A stretch of DNA of 7,196 nt from an uncultured Clostridia bacterium. GTDB taxonomy: Bacteria > Bacillota > Clostridia > Oscillospirales > Ruminococcaceae. The DNA lies in contig CANDLP010000116.1 in the NCBI GenBank assembly GCA_947385505.1, forward strand, positions 1 through 7,196. Reading direction: 5' to 3'. Made by a program: the position numbers and the translations under genes. Under the pieces are notes generated by a model that did not search any database, was not told the origin of the DNA, and saw only the letters and a list, made by a program, of their open reading frames with translations. Positions 5,892 to 7,196 of the stretch are shown piece after piece (position 1 is the first letter of the stretch; every line of letters starts with the position of its first letter).

Positions 5892-6659
5892 TTATGCCGC
5901 TTTTTGCGGTGTATTGCCGTTAACCTTCTCACTTTCTGCGGTTAAATTCTTAAGCTCTCCGTAAACCGCCGCAGCGCCCCATAAGCCGCTGTGCAAAAGC
6001 GTGGAAAGTCTGAGTTTTACGGTTGCTTTAGCGTAATAAACGCTTTTTTCCAGTTCAAAGTCCGCTCTTATATTTATCTTTTCCGCTTTAAAGGTGATCA
6101 TATTTTCTAAAAATGCCGCAAGTCCGTTCACCGCCGCACAGTGTACTCCATAGCTGACGGCGGTTTTTGCCGCGTCTTCACCGCCGACGGTTATATCCGC
6201 ATACACATCGGTGACGCGTATTTTTTTAAAAATTCTTTTTACGTGGGGTTTTGCCTTGCCCCATATTCCGAATATCAGTTCCGGAGTTACTTTGGATTTT
6301 TTCTTTTGCTTTTTTTCGTCAGATTTGTCCTGTTGTGTGTTTTTTTCCTTATCGGGCGGCGGTTCGGGTTGTTTTTCAGGTTTGCTTTCGGGAGCAATTG
6401 TCTTTTCCTCCGCCGAATGACGCGGCCTTTTTTCCGCAACGTGCTTTCCTGTTTTTCTTGCTTTCCTCGATTTCCTTTCTTCCCTGCGTTTTTTCTTTTT
6501 TTGTTCTTTAGGAGACAGCGGGTCTTTGGCAAGGGTAAAAAACAGATATTTTATCTTAAATTTAAATACTTTGTCATATTCAAGTTCAGCAGTGACAGAG
6601 GACGCCAACAGAATGAACAGCAAAAGGGCTATCGCCGCTATTATTATAAGCGCAGTCAA
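5892..6659 (-). CDS. DUF2953 domain membrane protein (YtfI-like)
   Basis: This 255-residue protein has one N-terminal membrane helix (about 2-24) and a short strand region (25-45). A long, highly charged Lys/Arg/Glu/Pro-rich linker follows (about 50-124). The C-terminal domain holds the DUF2953 signature: KIRVTDVYADITVGGEDAAKTAVSYG in two pieces (146-171), then AAVNGLAAFLENM and ADFELEKSVYYAKATVKLRL (199-218). The start is TTG 6659, backed by AAAGGAG with 8-nt spacing; no ATG lies nearby. The family lacks a known biochemical activity but is the constant upstream partner of gerW/ytfJ in spore formers, which supports a spore-envelope or sporulation-membrane role. The basic linker is longer and more disordered-looking than I would expect for the family and could bind nucleic acid or anionic wall polymers; that is speculation. 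Confidence 0.88.
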   Translation of the reverse strand: MTALIIIAAIALLLFILLASSVTAELEYDKVFKFKIKYLFFTLAKDPLSPKEQKKKKRREERKSRKARKTGKHVAEKRPRHSAEEKTIAPESKPEKQPEPPPDKEKNTQQDKSDEKKQKKKSKVTPELIFGIWGKAKPHVKRIFKKIRVTDVYADITVGGEDAAKTAVSYGVHCAAVNGLAAFLENMITFKAEKINIRADFELEKSVYYAKATVKLRLSTLLHSGLWGAAAVYGELKNLTAESEKVNGNTPQKAA

Positions 6660-6726
6660 ATCAGCGTCTCCTTTCTTAAATTACTCGGCGGATATGGAAT
6701 TATATTCTCATTCCCAATCCGAAACA

Positions 6727-7083
6727 TTAACACCCTCTCTTTTCGTAAAACCGTTGTAAATTTTTCTCACAGAAAAATTGTCCGTGCAGCCCGCTATTCA
6801 TTACATTTTCTCTCAGCATATTGAATATTTCTGTTGCAATTCCTTGTCTGCGATATGCCGGCAATACTCCCAACCCGCATAAATACGCATTCGTAACTTC
6901 ATCTGAAATATATCTGCCGTTAGCAATCAGTTTATTGCCTGAATAAACGGCAGCCATACAGCTGCTTTTTTCTGTCAGCGCCTTCATCTTTAATAAATCA
7001 AGCTTTAAAAAATCATTCCATCCCATTTGTATATAAAAATTCAGCAGAGCTTCTTCCGTTGGTTTCTCAAAAGTATATATCAC
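6727..7083 (-). CDS. Small GNAT-family N-acetyltransferase, C-terminally truncated
   Basis: The GNAT fold is recognisable: NFYIQMGWND near the N-terminus, a strand with AAVYSGNKLIANGRYI, then AYLCGLGVLPAYRRQGIATEIFNML. That last segment holds the acetyl-CoA-binding R/Q-x-x-G-x-G/A motif as RRQGIA. The usual FYEKRG turn sits near the end. GTG 7083 is chosen as start because GAGGAG lies about 10 nt upstream; TTG 7101 would overlap that site. The frame ends at TAA 6729-6727 directly after FYEKRGC. Reading on in the same frame gives CFGLGMRI and then TAA at 6702-6700, which looks like the normal family C-terminus (GMRI). A single base change, for example CAA to TAA, would explain this. The protein may still fold, since only the last strand is lost, or it may be a young pseudogene. 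The substrate is unknown. Confidence 0.78.
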   Translation of the reverse strand: MIYTFEKPTEEALLNFYIQMGWNDFLKLDLLKMKALTEKSSCMAAVYSGNKLIANGRYISDEVTNAYLCGLGVLPAYRRQGIATEIFNMLRENVMNSGLHGQFFCEKNLQRFYEKRGC

Positions 7084-7158
7084 GGTCTTACAACTCCTCA
7101 ATAAATTAAAATAGTTTTACTGATTTGCCATAAAGGTAAGACAAATAATACTAATAAC

Positions 7159-7191
7159 CATTTAAAAAATAGATAAACTATTTTTTAAATG
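7159..7191. terminator. Perfect 14-bp AT-rich palindrome, possible bidirectional terminator
   Basis: CATTTAAAAAATAG (7159-7172) and CTATTTTTTAAATG (7178-7191) are perfect reverse complements around a 5-nt loop. The stem is almost all A/T but carries runs of six A and six T on either arm, as weak bidirectional terminators do. It lies upstream of the GNAT gene at the window edge, so it could end a gene outside the window or act as an operator. The rest of 7084-7196 is AT-rich with no gene that I can see. Confidence 0.35.
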
Positions 7192-7196
7192 CCATG

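Noticed and set aside
6141..6824. 227-codon plus-strand frame rich in Phe, opposite the DUF2953 gene
   Set aside because: The Phe/Leu richness is the mirror of the Lys/Glu codons in the DUF2953 linker; it also runs into the GNAT gene. No sign of a real protein.

Overview
The window looks like a piece of a low-to-moderate GC, endospore-forming Firmicute of the Clostridia type. The reasons are a GerW/YtfJ-family sporulation gene downstream of a DUF2953 gene, a DacF-like D,D-carboxypeptidase, Shine-Dalgarno sites of the AAAGGA type with several TTG/GTG starts, a canonical sigma-A promoter, and a cobalamin riboswitch ahead of an ECF-type vitamin uptake gene. Genus cannot be read from this sequence.

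Layout. (1) Positions 1-1689, minus strand: a two-gene carbohydrate module, a GH88 unsaturated glucuronyl hydrolase followed by a DUF2264 protein cut by the left window edge. Together they suggest processing of lyase-generated uronic-acid oligosaccharides (glycosaminoglycan-like). A catabolite-response-like site overlaps the leader of GH88. (2) Positions 1690-2316: a long divergent intergenic region devoted to control of the rightward genes. It holds a near-consensus promoter, a long hairpin that starts at the predicted transcript 5' end, a cobalamin riboswitch aptamer, an intrinsic terminator as its likely expression platform, and a nested inverted-repeat element just before the ribosome binding site. 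(3) Positions 2317-3361, plus strand: a DUF4430 lipoprotein overlapping or abutting an ECF transporter S component. With the riboswitch this reads as a corrinoid capture and uptake pair that must borrow an EcfA/A'/T module from elsewhere.

(4) Positions 3392-6659: rluB-type pseudouridine synthase (minus), dacF-type carboxypeptidase (plus), gerW/ytfJ (minus) and DUF2953/ytfI (minus). In many spore formers these genes sit near each other; here dacF points the opposite way to its three companions and spmA/spmB are absent between dacF and rluB. (5) Positions 6727-7083, minus: a small GNAT acetyltransferase that appears to have lost its last residues to an in-frame stop. (6) Positions 7084-7196: AT-rich intergenic DNA with a 14-bp perfect palindrome at the window edge.

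The most interesting stretch is 1779-2316, where an unexplained 5' hairpin, a B12 aptamer with competing GC-rich pairings, a terminator and a mobile-looking palindrome are stacked in one leader. All family assignments rest on motif recognition by eye; no database search was possible.
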